The translations under genes were made by a program, and so were the position numbers. The notes beneath the pieces are model-generated. The model was given only the letters and a program-made list of their open reading frames with translations, made no database searches and was not told the DNA's origin. From Anarhynchus alexandrinus (lineage: Eukaryota > Chordata > Aves > Charadriiformes > Charadriidae): a stretch of DNA of 64,000 nt. Positions 48,011-61,190 of the stretch are shown piece by piece (position 1 is the first letter of the stretch; each line of letters starts with the position of its first letter). The stretch is from positions 159,455 through 223,454 of the forward strand of contig VUYV01000036.1 of NCBI GenBank assembly GCA_008711295.1. Reading direction: 5' to 3'.

Positions 48011-50597
48011 AGAACGTGACACCAATATAACTTTAGGTGTGAATTTATATAGTGAAATTAAAGCAACGCAGAAAGCTGCATACTTTTTCGCACCTTGTTT
48101 GAGAGCAACGGCAACATTTATTTGGATTTACTTTAAATCTTTCAGTCACGGATTAAACTGAATCGAAGCTAAACCAGTCTTATTCTCAGCGAAGAGAATG
48201 AACACAGACCATTTTCTGAATATAAAGGCTGATTTGAGCTGTATTGGTCCAGTCTCTTCTTGTCTGCAAGCATTTAGTGAAGGCAAATGAGCACAGGCAT
48301 ATGTGATGCCAAAGCCGAAGCTGCAGCAAATTGCTTATTTATGGACCTGTTCCTTCCTTGCTTTTTCTTGGTGTATCCGTAATACTGTTAGCAAAGGAGA
48401 AAAGTTCAAAGGGCAAATAATAGCATATAGTTAAGGGACAGATAATGGGGACAACACAGAGAGAGCAGGATAGGAAGAAAGCATTTCACCAACTGGGACT
48501 AAATGCAGGCTGGTTCAAACTCACCTGAAGTAGGTGGCAACGCATTGGCAGAAAGTCTGTCAACTTATTTGGCTTTCTGTCTGCACGTTCTTTCTGCCAT
48601 CCCCAGTGCTACTGACCAGGATTTATTCTGCTGGAAAGTGTAGCCATCTCTCGTATTTTTTCTCTTCAAGCCCTCAATGAGTATACAGGAACCTGCGTAG
48701 TTTGTGGATTTTTCTCTCTCTCTGGGTTATAGTGCATGATGTAAATGAAGCAACGTATTTGTTATTACACAAACCTTAACAAAACATGTAGGCTCAGGTA
48801 TGTACAATCCTCATCCGTAAGGCTTAAGCTCAAGTACTTCAGGCTAACTTGACAAATCTTTTGTTTGCCTAGATGAGAGTGATTAGAAGCAAAGAATGGG
48901 TCTTCCTTTACCTCATCCAGGGCCTGCCAACATCCCAAAGAACTGCAATAAATGTAAGCCTCTATTGCTTATCACTTCTCCATGCCATGAAGTGGCTCTG
49001 GATCTTACATCTTACACAGATGTAAAGTTTTGTCAGTGGAAAGTTTGAGCTCTCCAGGCAGGTTAATATATTTCTTCTGTGTGGAGTGCCTGGAAGATAG
49101 TATTGTGGATTTGGGTACAAGAACACTTTACTCACAAATGTGTGCAATTTTAAGGATCACAGGACTTCTCTGTCTTGTGGGGCAGACAGTGTAGTGGGGG
49201 AGAAAAATAGGGCAGTTGAGCATAGTGGTTTCTTCCATGAGCTCCTTATTCTGTGTGTGAGATGGCACAGTCCCAGAGGAAGGTTGGGCAGGTCAACGTG
49301 GTGGCTCCTGCCACGCTGTAGTTCTTCCTGGCACAGGAACAGGGGGTTTCCTGGGTTCTTTCCCTCCTCACTGCCCCCCACAAAGGTTGAAGACGTAGTT
49401 CTGGATCTGGGTGCAGAGTTGTGGGTCCCCCACCAAATTCATCAGGAACTCCTGGGAAGACCTCAGTCTTCATTCCTAGGTTTCCTCAGGAATGGTATTG
49501 GGTAGGAAAATACCCTATCGGAGATTTCTCTGATCAGCCTAAGCTGTTGTTTCCTGATTTGCTGTCACCACGGTTGTTGACATCCACAATCAATTTGTTC
49601 CAGACATGTCCTGGACACTTCTGTACTCCTTGAAGGTTAACATTTTTTTTTGCATAGTTTCACTCTCTATTTCCCTGAGCACACCAAAGACTGCTCTGTT
49701 GTTTGGGGCAGGCGGTTGATCATATTTCGTCTACTACAGCAGAAATTCGGTTAAAGTTCACAGGCTTATGCTGAGATCTGTGCTAACTAGCTCTAACTCA
49801 TGGTAGCTGATACAGGTGGTTGCTTTTGGTTAGCCACAAGGTTTCACGTATATTTGATATATATGAAACAATTTCTATTTTGGTTACTAGGCTTTGTGGG
49901 ATTTGTCTAGACATGTAAAATAATATGTAAAAGTTTTCAGGGCTAATCACAGTGTTCTTACTGCATCATTCTCATTTGCCTTTCATCTGATGATAACTCA
50001 GTTTGGGGGGCCAACACTATGGGTTAAGTGGATCAGGGAGGGAATGATAGATGTGAGGGACTCTGGCAGTCAAAAAGTTGAGGATTTTATACCATTAGTA
50101 CCTGGCTTGAGACAATTTAAAGAAATCATGTTTTTTAGTATTAGGAATTAGTTTCCTATCAAGTGCTGAAAATATGTCAAATTAACTTTTACTTTGTGAA
50201 GTGTCTGGCAGCAAGAGGAGGGAAGAAATCCTACCTCTCTTAAAGCACTAAAGTATCACAGAGACCAGGGTTTTAAAAGATGTGTAGATAATAGAGTCTT
50301 TCCTCAACTGTAGACTCCATGACCTGTATGTTTTTTCCTCTTACAAGTTCTGTGATATCAGTGTTAAATACCTTTGGAGATGGAAACTTCATTAATGATG
50401 TGATCCTTTCTTCTGCTTACAAATGACTCTGCAAACCTTCCCTCAGCAGGGAGTTAAAGAAGCAGCTGAATGGAGGGTGTTTTCTCCATGTAAATGTGTG
50501 GAAATGGGCTGTCCCTCAGCCTACTCAGATGTGTAACAAAAATGGAGAGAAGCTTCGAATCAGCACTTGTGCATTCACAGTGAGGATTTTTTTAGGA
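48011..50597. other. Unique DNA, GC-richer patch at 49140-49640
   Basis: The patch holds overlapping frames on both strands (121 codons at 49140-49505, +). It could be an old repeat, but I cannot match it to one. The rest is plain AT-rich DNA. Confidence 0.45.
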
Positions 50598-50814
50598 CCT
50601 TAGCTCTCTTTTTCTTCAAAGCTCTTGATATCTACAAGAATGAGTTTCTGACTCCTCTTTAGAAGGAAGTTCTTTAGCAAATGTAATTCCATGTTATGCA
50701 GTTTGTCCCCTCTACTTGCAAACTGCAGATGACACGAAGTAAGAGGTTTGTATTTTAATATTCTCAGAGCTTTGATGGCAAAAGCATAAGAAACAAAAGT
50801 GTTGGAGAAGCAAA
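50598..50814. repeat. Tandem duplication, left copy
   Basis: Begins ccttagctctctttttcttc and ends gttggagaagcaaa, the same boundaries as the right copy. Over the roughly 190 alignable bases right of the pyrimidine tract, nine substitutions separate the copies (about 95% identity). This copy lacks 20 bases of pyrimidine-rich sequence present in the other. Confidence 0.93.
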
Positions 50815-50815
50815 N
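50815..50815. other. Ambiguous base (n) at the duplication junction
   Basis: The only non-ACGT character in the window sits exactly between the two copies. It marks an unresolved base or a tiny gap and raises the question of whether the duplication was correctly assembled. Confidence 0.95.
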
Positions 50816-50816
50816 T

Positions 50817-51053
50817 CCTTAGCTCTCTTTTTCTTCTTTTCTTTTCTTCGTCTTTTTCTTCTCTTGATATCTGCAAGAATGAGTTTCTGACTCCTCTTGA
50901 GAAGGAAGTTCTTTAGCAAATGTAATTCCATGTTATGCAGTTTGTCCCCTCTGTTTGCAAACTGCAGATGACACAAAGTAAGAGGTTTGTATTTTAATCT
51001 TCTCAGAGCTTCGATGGCCAAATCATAAGAAACAAAAGTGTTGGAGAAGCAAA
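50817..51053. repeat. Tandem duplication, right copy
   Basis: The same unit as at 50598-50814 with an expanded pyrimidine tract (ttttcttttcttcgtctttt). On the minus strand both copies keep one frame open. Most of the nine differences change the amino acid, which argues against a conserved protein. Sequence continues without a break into unique DNA at 51054. Confidence 0.93.
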
Positions 51054-54000
51054 CCTGACATTCCATCCAGCAGCGGCAGGGGATTGTGTCTACCTGAGCC
51101 AACAGGCTGCATGAAAAATAACTAAAAGGAAGTTTTAGAATGTCAATAACCAAATATTGCAAGTTATTAAGTATTCTTTGAATTACTCGAACATTTTAGT
51201 ATGAACAGGATTATGAAGTCTGAGGAGCCACAAAACCTCTCTGAGGTTACTGCAAATTAATATGTACGGTGCAGCACAGCTAATTCTATGAGACAACTCA
51301 CTTGCCGGTGCCTCTATACTCTCTTTTGGATGCCTGTTTTGTGAGACTCAGTCTATAATGGGTGTGTTCCATCTGAGTGTCAGGAAGGACCTGGGTAATG
51401 GGAAGATGCTCAGTGACCTCAGTGAAAGTTGACTTTTGAATAAATCAAGAAACTTTTAAAATACTAGTTAGACTGTGACTCTCGGAAGCTGCTAGTCTCT
51501 GATATTCGAACAGAAGACAAAGGTTTACTGCCAGAGGCTTGAAGGAGAAGATGCTTGCAAGCTTTAAGTGTTTGGATGGTTACAGCTTAGCATAGATACA
51601 TGGAAATAAATATTTGGGAGTCCCCGGTGGTTGCAGCAGGCCACAGCACGAACATTTGATTGTATCTTAATTAGCTGTTAGTTATTTCTGACCTAGGACC
51701 TGTTCCTTTCCTGTTAGATATTTTCTATGCATCAGTAATTAAAATGAGGAGACTGTACCTACACCTGAATGGCTAGAGGCTTCTCAGATCAGATCCAAAT
51801 CCCTTAAACTTTGTTACCACATTCCATTAATGCTATGAATTCTGTTTAGTTGATGCCAGTATGGGTTTATTCATATTAAATTTCTCAAAGTTTTATTTGC
51901 GTAGTTTAAATAAAAATAAGAACTTGTCTAAGCCTTCCAAGAAAGATCCTTAAAAGTCTCAGTTTTGAAATATGAAAAGATGAGGTAATTGAAAAAGAAA
52001 AAACAAAAGATGAAAAAATAGAAGGAAAAAAAACCCCACATAGCTGTTCCAGGTTATACCATTTCAAGAAAAAAAAAAGCCTGCAAATATGATACCCACT
52101 ACATTTCCAGCTTAATTTTTGAAGCCTCAAATTTGAAGGCTTGTAATGTATTTAAGCTGAATATTTTATTATTCATTCAGTCAACATTTTGTGAAGAGAC
52201 AGACATAGGCTGAGATCAACAAGACATTGTATATATCTTTTTTTTTCAATAAAAATTGCAAAATTGGCTCAACTGAAGCATTTAATATGTCCAACTCAAT
52301 TTCAAATTATTTCTTAAATAAAAAATGGGAAAAAGTATAAGGAGATCAATTAGATATTTTAAAAATCAATAATTTTCTATTTCATGCAGAAATAACACTT
52401 CATTTTGGAATCTGCTGTGTTTTATCACATCTAAACATCTTAAATATTTTTCAGTCCAAGAAAATGTTTTATTCAGTCTAGAATTACTCTTTTAATGTTT
52501 TGATCACCTGAATATTCTTGTTGAATGCATTCTTCAGAAGCAAGTTTTCTGTAACCAAGTCACTTTCGTCCAGTATTACTACTTATGTTTTCCTGCATCA
52601 TAAGCTATGAAACTCTGTCCCATCCTGGAACTATGGTGATGGACAACTCGACAAATACTGACTAGCTGTGGATGACTGGAGCTGTGATCCATCCCAAGGC
52701 CAGGCTGACTTAAGTTTTGACATATTCAATGATCTTTTGCCTTTGCATCACTGTCTATTTTACTGTGTCAGAGACACCCAGGAGAAGGGGATGCCTTGGC
52801 CTTTGGGGTGGATGAGGGCTATCACCATCACACAGACACTGGAGAGGGAGTGAGGATGACTCCACCCTTTGCTTAGAGGTCCTGTGCAAAGTGACAATCA
52901 GAAATGCTCTGCTGCAACATCCTTCTGCAGCAGTGAAGAACTGCATTTTGGCTTTTCAGAGCCATTAGTAGGAATGTAAGTAAATGAAACAGCACTGCAA
53001 GTCCCAGCTACCCTGCACTCCTGCGTATTTCGGCTGCAGCACCTATGAACAATTCCCCACCTCCCTCTGCTACCATGAACTTTAATTACCATGGTGAAAC
53101 ATTACACAGGCAGCGGCACGTTTCACACTTGTTAGTCACGAGGGTCCCTCAATAGCAGAAGTGAAGGAATGCAAGTATCAAAGGCAAAAGCATTTGCAGA
53201 GTCTTCCAATACACTATAAAAAACCAAACTAGGTGAGTCGCCAAGACTTAATTCCTGCCTGAATTTTTCCTTTAATTTTCTTAAATAATAAACCAAAACA
53301 CCAATCTCCATTGCTTATTTCTTAGTTTTCTCTCTACAAGACACTTTGGTGCAACCCCTGCTCACTGACAGGGGAAACTCATGCGCACGCTGTGCTAGAG
53401 CTAAAGACCCACATTCAGCTCCTGGAAGTCAGCAGGACAGTATGACTGCTCCCCAAAGCAGTTCCCATCCCTCCTCTTATCCCATCAGAAGACCGGCAAT
53501 TCTGGAAAAAGACTAAAAGTTGCTCTGCGTTTTGTCACACTGTGGATCTTGGAGCACAGAAACAGAGGATGAGACTCTGTCTGAAATGGAGGGGCTGCAT
53601 GTCTCCGGGCATTTGGCACGGGAACACGTGTGGTGCTGGCTGACCTGGGGAGGGGAAGGAGAGGAAAAGATCCCATGTCCCTTTTGCTAGACCTTCTGCC
53701 TGCGTGTGATCCAGTCCCTAAAAAGTGCTGTTCAGAGCATACAGAAACACAGTCACGTGAACACAGTTGCACCAGCCTGCACTGCTCAGGCTACTGCTGG
53801 CGAGGAGGGCAAAAATGGTATAAAAAAAAAAAAGACAAGTGAAAGAAAGGTACCAAAGTCCTCACAGAGAAAGAGGAACCACTGGACAATCACAGAAATC
53901 AGGAGAAACCCGGAGCCCCTTTGAGCCTTATATTGCTTTGATCGCTCATTGGCTTCAATTTCTCATATTAAAAAAAAAAATAAATCCATATTAGTTTTCA

Positions 54001-54479
54001 CTTGCCCCTTTTTATTCTCTTCCAGCTTCCTTGCAACTGACACCAGAGTGAGCTATACGCTTGAGTGCGTTGATGATTCTTTTTTTCCATTCCAAAAAGC
54101 TTTTTTTTTTGGAGTAACAAAGTAACAATTTTCTAACTTAGTTTTCTTAAGCTTCCCCAGGTATTTGAAAAGACACTACTGGAATCACAAGCTATCAGAC
54201 ATATTCTATAGACAACTGCCCTCTTTTATTTTTCCTCTTTGGCATATCTTTATCATTTATTTTTCCAAATTCATTGTGTAGGGATGATTGTCAGAATGTG
54301 CTGACTAACAGCAATACCTAATGGATGCACCGTGCATGCCAGTAGTTCTAAATTTGAAATGATTTCCAGCTGTCTTTTCTGGAATATGAACAGTACCTGC
54401 TTTTCTTCTCTCTATACTGTATTTCAGATTCTTGCCTGAACAGCCCAAATACACTCCTCCTTAAGAAACTGCGTGAGCT
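51054..54479. other. Unique AT-rich DNA, no gene seen
   Basis: Frames here reach 95 codons (53485-53772, -) without recognisable features. A-runs occur near 52065-52078 and 53821-53832. No mobile element was recognised. Confidence 0.5.
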
Positions 54480-55290
54480 GTAAATCTTCAAATTCACTTC
54501 TTCATTGCTCAGTTGAGTCTAAGCTTTACACAATTGCTCAGAAGTTATTTTCTTAGAATGAATATGAATCTTGAAGAAAATAGCTCAGTCCAAAGTCCCC
54601 TTTCTTCCAGTTCAAAGGTCTTATTGAGTCCATTTGCATGCTGTGGGGCCAAGAACGTCTTAATATGCTGACTGTTGACTAACACATTAAAAAAAAACTT
54701 TTAAAAATGTTCCAATAATATAGTCAAATCGACAGAGCGGTGCTTTGAATCTGTGCAGCTTTTTTCCAGGAAGAAATTTCAGACCGAGAGAAACCCAATT
54801 TTCTCCGCATGGCAGGCCAAGTGAATAATGCATCAAAAAATAGGATTTTCTTTGATTACTTTCTAAAATGGGAATGAACAACAACAACAACAAAATTCTA
54901 GAAAGCGCCTGCCTCTCCAAACCGCTTCTCTGCTTTAATGCAATAGACTGGATGTTCTTTGTCTGGAAAATGAGTGCTCAGTGGCAGGTCCTTTGGCTGA
55001 TTTGTAGCCAAATTAGCTGTGGAAATTACTGAATATCCTACAAAGCCTTCCTTTTCATGTTGGCCAGAGCCAAAGTTGGGATCTTAGTGCATTCCATAAA
55101 GGCACAAGCGTATTTGTGCTGAGATGAAGTAATTACCCAACCTCTACAGCCAGTCAATTGAATTAATTGGACTTAATGTCACTTCCGTTGATTTTTCTTC
55201 CCCATAATTTCTCAAAGTTTTCATAACTGCAAGTGACCATTAATATTTATATACAAACACAAAATAGACAGGAGCATTCTTTGATTTTTT
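54480..55290. promoter_or_regulatory. Strong candidate enhancer, TAAT-rich
   Basis: This is the densest cluster of homeodomain-type cores in the window: TAATTA at 55130-55135, CAATTG at 55155-55160 followed by aattaattgg, and ATTAAT at 55239-55244. Other words include tccatttgcatgctg (octamer-like, about 54638), tttaatgcaatag and ttcctttgattac-like segments. CpGs are retained (aaatcgacagagcggtgc, aaaccgcttctc). No frame, repeat or RNA gene explains it. Enhancer identity is inference from composition. Confidence 0.38.
54876..54893 (+). repeat. (AAC)n microsatellite, about five units
   Basis: Perfect aac triplets in tandem within the candidate enhancer. Short enough to be incidental. Confidence 0.85.
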
Positions 55291-58000
55291 TCCTGAAACT
55301 TTTGCTGGGGTCCTGTGTCTACTCTGCAGCCAGGATTATGATTGGAGCGTGGGAAGCAGTGACAAATGGTAAGCTGGACCATCATACGGGCTAGTCATCT
55401 GGGCACCAGTCAAGGTCTTCAGGATGTCTGTGTGAAATTCTGGGGTAGCTGGGGAAGCTGGGCTAGGCTGCGCTTCTGGTAACGGCTGTTTGTACCATGC
55501 CTACCAAAGCATGAGGGTGCGACTCTGTATCAGAATATATAGATATAAAGTTTTTATTTCTACATTAGGTCAAAGAAGGAATGCACTAAAATGGGAGTTA
55601 GATCAGAAGCCTGTCCACTCCAGGAAGTTTAAATAATGGAGTGAAAGCATGAGCATGCATTGGCTATCCTGCAGAATATGCAGCCTTCATCACTTCCAGA
55701 CAAAAATCTAAACTTGTAAAGGAATACCGAGCTGTGTAAGAGCTGGACAGAGGACTCTACTTTTACCGTGGTCAGGAGAAGCTAGGGAAGAGCTTAGAAA
55801 GTTAACACAAACACAAATAAACCTTGAAAGGATGTGGGAAGAGGGAAAATATTGTCACTGCAATTCTTGAGCTGTAAAAATAGCCAGTGGGGACTACAGT
55901 AACTGGGCACGAATTCAGTGAGGCATCTCAAGTGGTACGTGCACTACGTGTCATCAAGGATCATGAGCTCCAGAGTGACTTTCCTTGCTGTCAAGTAGGG
56001 ATGCTGGTGTAATGAACGGGAGGGAAGTACCATGTCAGGGGACTCACAGTAGGTCTTGAGCGTCCGCTCCTCCTCAAGCCTTTGGAACACAGAGAAATTT
56101 CCGGGGCTTGAGCATCACCCACTGTGAATCTGTACGGGGTTTGGGGTTTTTTTCCTTCTATATTTTAACTGTAATCTTGATGCCTAAGGCTCTGTTATTT
56201 GTCGAAAAGAGGTTCCTGTCCTTATTGGGTTTGTTACTGCTGCTTCATAAAGATGTTCATATGCTGGATCAGATGAAGCCAAAAAAGTTACCATTCTGCC
56301 TCCAGTAGAACTGCTGACAGCAGGAGCTTAAAATGGACAAACTCCAGTGTAGACAGATGAAGAAAAATGTATTTCTTACTCCCTTTGAAAAACTCATTCT
56401 ACTTCCTGGGATGAGGATATTATTTTTATCTTGGAAAGTTGTATTTTTATCATCCTCAAGTGTACTTTTTGTTGTTATATATGTTAACATTGGATTCCTA
56501 GCCAATATAAATTCTATTTCAATCAAAATGTCTCCAGTACCTAGTTCAATCATGCTACAACCTTGACCCATACACATCCTACAGGAATGAGCTACACGTC
56601 TACTCATCCAGTATGTCAACATTTCATTTCAAGAGTTCAATCTCAATGCCTTGCTCCTTGTCTGAGGACAGATATGTTTGTATATTCAGAATACAAAAGG
56701 CATGAAAAGATACCAGAGGTGGAAGTAAAGGGACAATTTTGCTTGAAAGTATTTTATATTAATTATGTGCAAATATAACTGAGTAAAAGACACACAAGAC
56801 AATTTAAAAACCAGCATTTTCATATTTTCACTGGTTGTGTAAGTTACACCAGGTTTTATTTTGCTGTCTACCCCCCCCAAATATAAATGTAAAGAAAAAC
56901 CTACTCAAATAGTAGGCTTCTGCAGCACTATAAATGGATCTCTTTGTTCATTACTATTGTAAGAGATCCATCCCTTATTTCAGCAAAGTAGAACTGCCCT
57001 TGACTAGTAAGCAAATACTGTGTTGAATTCAGCACCTCTGTGCCAAAAGGTTTGTCTGCCGCACCTCATGTATCTGCCACACACATCATCCACTATTTCA
57101 AATTATTTTCTGAAAGTGGGAAGACAGACCCCTTTGAGACTACAGTCACTTTTTCCCTCATCCTGCCTCTCTCAGATGCCTTCTCTTGATTTCACCTTCT
57201 CTGTGTATATGCTATACAGAGTTAATTGGTACTAAATCTCACTGAAACAATGGTTGCCTTGGCTCAGCCTCACCTTGGCTCCAAGGATGGCTCTGCCTTA
57301 GCTAATTACTCTCAGCTATACCAAAGCACACGCAGTGGTGTTGCTGCTGTACTTTCTTCCTCTGCTTTTCAGGGCTGGAAATGCATCATTTCCTTACTGA
57401 GGGCATGCTACTTGTGAAGCACTTGGACAGTATGGTCTTATAATCCTAAGAGTATAATTAAACAGTTAAACTAGTGACTGACTGTAAAGAGTGTTTATTT
57501 AAAGCAGAAATGCATTAACAGCCCCAAATGTCAGGATTCTGCTATATCAGTTGCTGTCACTAAAGCGCATATTCCACCTGTAGTAGAAGGGACTGGGAAT
57601 ATGGAGAAGAACAGTTCCATTAAAATACCCTTACTGCCCTGTGTTGAGATGTATCTATGCTCCAAAGTGTAATTAAGAGCAGTTTCAGAGAGATTATAGC
57701 CTGTGCACCATTCTCCTGGGAAGCACCTAATAGCTGCATTTCCTTGTAGCTAGCTCAAGTCTCCTCCACTAGGAGCTACAAATTATTTTCACGTCTATGC
57801 CCAAGAACAGGTCTCTGTGCTGAAAAGGTGCTTAAATAAAAGTTTCTTGGGGAGCCAAAGTGGCACGAAGTGAAGGAAAGAATGAAGGAGTGTTGGGCCA
57901 TAGTAATGATGCACTTTCTGCCCTGAAGCCTCTGTGGTAAACACTGTTCCTAACCAGAAATGAAATAGGTATCAAGCACAAGAAATCAACTGGAAGTCAT
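55291..58000. other. Unique DNA, no gene seen
   Basis: Frames reach 117 codons (56269-56622, -) with an overlapping opposite-strand frame. No domain or repeat was recognised. A C8 run lies near 56871-56878. Confidence 0.5.
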
Positions 58001-58680
58001 TTAAAATAGAAAACACGTTGTCCTGTGGTTAAACACATTTAGCACATTCTCATGTTTTAGGACTTGGAATTCACAAGGGGAAGAAAGATTCTCCCTCTGT
58101 TCTCTCCCCGCCAAGAGCTGCTCCCTTCAGCCACCATATTTGTGATGGTTGCAGAAAAGAAAGAAATAAAAGCCGAAAACATTTTTCAAGTATTAACAAT
58201 ACCCCCAAAAAAAGGAATGTTCAAAATCTTAATAGTTTGCACATTTGTTCATCTGTCTTTTGCAGATAGCCCTCTGGTGAGTCAAGCTACATAAGAGCAT
58301 TGCTAGAAAGGCTCACAGTGACAGAAAGAGTCTGCTCTGCAGGGGCGCAGGGCGAGCGAGGTGTTGGATGAAAACATGAAAAATAATTATTTACTGTCTA
58401 TATCATGTTGTTAATTGGAAGCTCCTTACAAAAGGTGAAATTTACAGGAGCTCATGTTGACACCTGCCTTACAGGCTTTATAATTTTGCTCCTCTCTAAA
58501 GCCAGCTCAGGCTAATGCTTGCCAAGATAAAAGTAGCTCTGGAGAATGTCAACCCATGTTACCTGCGTGAGCCGGGCTCCTGCGGAGATGTCCGTGGCAG
58601 ATTGCCAGCCACACTCTTGGGGACCCTACAACCCAAGGTTGTAGACTCTCAACAGCTGTGCTTTTCAGACTCTTCTGCAA
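58001..58680. promoter_or_regulatory. Candidate conserved noncoding block
   Basis: TAATTA at 58384-58389 and gttaattgg at about 58410 lie beside CpG-retaining stretches (ggggcgcagggcgagcgagg, acctgcgtgagccgggctcc). This mix is not repeat-like or coding. The regulatory reading is inference. Confidence 0.28.
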
Positions 58681-61190
58681 GCCTCTAAATGTTTTCAAGC
58701 ACTGCTGTAGACTCCTGCAGGGTGAATTTAAGTACACCGGCAGTAAGCTTGAATTCTTACTAGCTGTTTGTGGATCTCTTAATAAAATTGCATCAATTCT
58801 CAAGTAACTGTCGCAGAATGAAATCCATTAGTTCAGAATTTTGTAGGTCTGCCCTGGAATAAGGGATCTTCCAAGGTATATTAGAGTATTTTTTATCACT
58901 AAACAGGGTGTAAAGATGAAAAATGCATTTGCTTATTAATATGGATTTACACTAATGGAGCAGTATCCCCCCTTCTGATACATTACTAAGGTTATAAGTA
59001 GCATCACCAGTCCTTCTTAGCTGCCCCACTGCCCTTGCTGGCTCATTAGGTTTATCAGTTAAGACTCACACCCCCCAAAAATTTCTTAGAGCTACTGCTG
59101 TCCTCCTGCGAGTGTTGGAGTCAGAGCAGGACCTCTCAGCACAGCCATAGTGGACTCCTTTTCCAGCCCAAGGTGTAGTCACAGCTCGTTTCTCCCTGTG
59201 TCCTGTGAATGCATACTGCAAGATCACATTCAGTCATGCTGTTTCCTTCCTGTATCCCCTCTCAGGTTCTTTTTGTAGAGGTTTAGTTGTTTACCTCCAT
59301 TAAAATATGCTTTGAGGTTTTCTCCTTCTTTCTCCAGCTTACAGATGCATTAAAACATTGTATATGCCATCAGAAATGTTAATGCTAGGAGCTTTTTTTT
59401 AGGATATATACAGGATTCAATTCCTCTGAATCTGCACAGACTCTCAGACTTCACTTCTACAAAAGAAACAGAAAAAAAGACTTCTTTGAAATGGCAATTG
59501 CCGTTGTCCTTCTCTCCCAAAGACACACATTTATAAAGTTTGAAAGCCTTATCACAGCCCCAGTAAAAGGCCTCTCTGCTTTCTAAAATGCCAGTGCTGG
59601 TGACTTTGTCCTCTTTCAGGGCTCTTTTGAGGAGGCGGCCATGCTACATGGCTCAGGCTGCAGAGAGGTGTCATTGCCTTACCACTCCACTGGACCTGGC
59701 TCCCCACAGTCAGTTTACGCAGCACTTTCCAGGAAGACACATTGGAAAAGCATTTCTTAAGACTTAGGAGTGAGGTGGGGTTTTTTTGAGTTATTTGGTT
59801 TGCTTCAGGGGCAGCCAGCTGCCTAATCAATGAGGGTACCAATGCAGATTTTCACTTGGAGCAAATCTCTCACTTTCAGAATTATCCATGAGACTACAAC
59901 CCTTTTATTTTCCACAGCTAGTAAAAGCCTTTTTTTTTTTTTTTAGTAATGTATTTAGGCCCTTAAAAGTGCAAATAAGACACTAGATGTGACACAGAGA
60001 CAAATTATGACTCCTGGAAGATAATCCCAGTAGAGATCTGCAGCAATTTTGTGTGCCTCAAGGAGCTTAAACCAATTTTGATACTGGGCACAGGGAAGTT
60101 CTTGAAAATAACACCTTTACATTCAGGCACAACTTCACTGAACATAGTCGTGCTTTAAGTAAATTTAGGAGTCTGGTTTCACTACACCTGGATGAAACCT
60201 GTGGTTTCCCAATCACTTTTATGCAGCAAATGCAAGTACATTGAAGGGACGACCACAGCTTCTTCCTGCTGCTGGCCTCCCATACCTGGCATTCACGTTT
60301 GTGAGGTGGTGTGGAGAGCAGATCAGGGAATGGGTTCAGCAGAATAATATCCTGGGAAAAAACTGTTTATTTTCAGCTGGATATGAGCTTTTTCTGAGAC
60401 GTAGTATGGCTGCAGGAACACTAGGAACAGGCAGAATGAACTGCTGTGGTGAGTGGACAGGACAAATCCATTTGGAGGCAGTGCTGGTTTCTGCTGGAGT
60501 GATGTTTTGGTGGGGAATCAGGGGGCCCCGGTGCCAGGTAGGCACCACCACATCTGCAGTAGTCTGATGAGCATCCCAACATGGGGAATGGCTGGAATAT
60601 ACTGCAGGTCCCCCCTTCTAGTTCATACATTTGGCTTCCTTCTTATTACAGCCAAGATATGGGGAATACTAAGGGGTATTCCCAGGTGTCACTCTGAGAT
60701 GGGATCCAGATATGTCCAGTGGTGCATGCTGATACCTGGAAGCTCCTGGTTTCTCTGTTTTGTGGAGCTTTTTGCAGGGTTTGGCTACTTTAAGTACTCT
60801 GGAGATCAGCTGTGCAAGACTGGGTTTACTTAGCAGGGAAACCAAAAAAGGTTAAGTTAAAAACTAGCTTTTTAACTAATTATTTTTAATTAACCTATCA
60901 AAGATAGTATCAAAATATGGAGAAAGAGGTAAGGAGGCATACTTGTTTGGCGTACTCAGACTTGGTGCATTTGATGTTTGTGAAACAGACTTCACATCCC
61001 AGGCACCTGCAGGCAATGGCTAACACCTCCTGGCTCGTACACACAGCTTTCATTATCATGTCTATACTCTTCATAGTTAAAGAAATCCCTAATGTTCCTG
61101 CGACTCCAAGAGAACTTTGTAACATTGGTTAAAGTTAGTATGCTCTTGGGAGGGCTGATGATGAATTTGCACCTTTCTCTATATTAAGAC
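58681..61190. other. Unique DNA, no gene seen
   Basis: T15 tract at 59930-59944. Frames of 108 and 126 codons (60241-60567 and 60453-60833, +) overlap one another in different frames in GC-richer DNA and are not convincing. No named repeat was recognised. Confidence 0.5.

Noticed and set aside
49140..49505. 121-codon plus-strand frame in a GC-richer patch
   Set aside because: Two opposite-strand frames cover the same bases and none shows protein-like features. An old unnamed repeat is as likely.
51365..51420. Possible CR1 piece (ttccatctgagtgtcagg)
   Set aside because: Only a short loose resemblance; neighbouring CR1 segments are absent.
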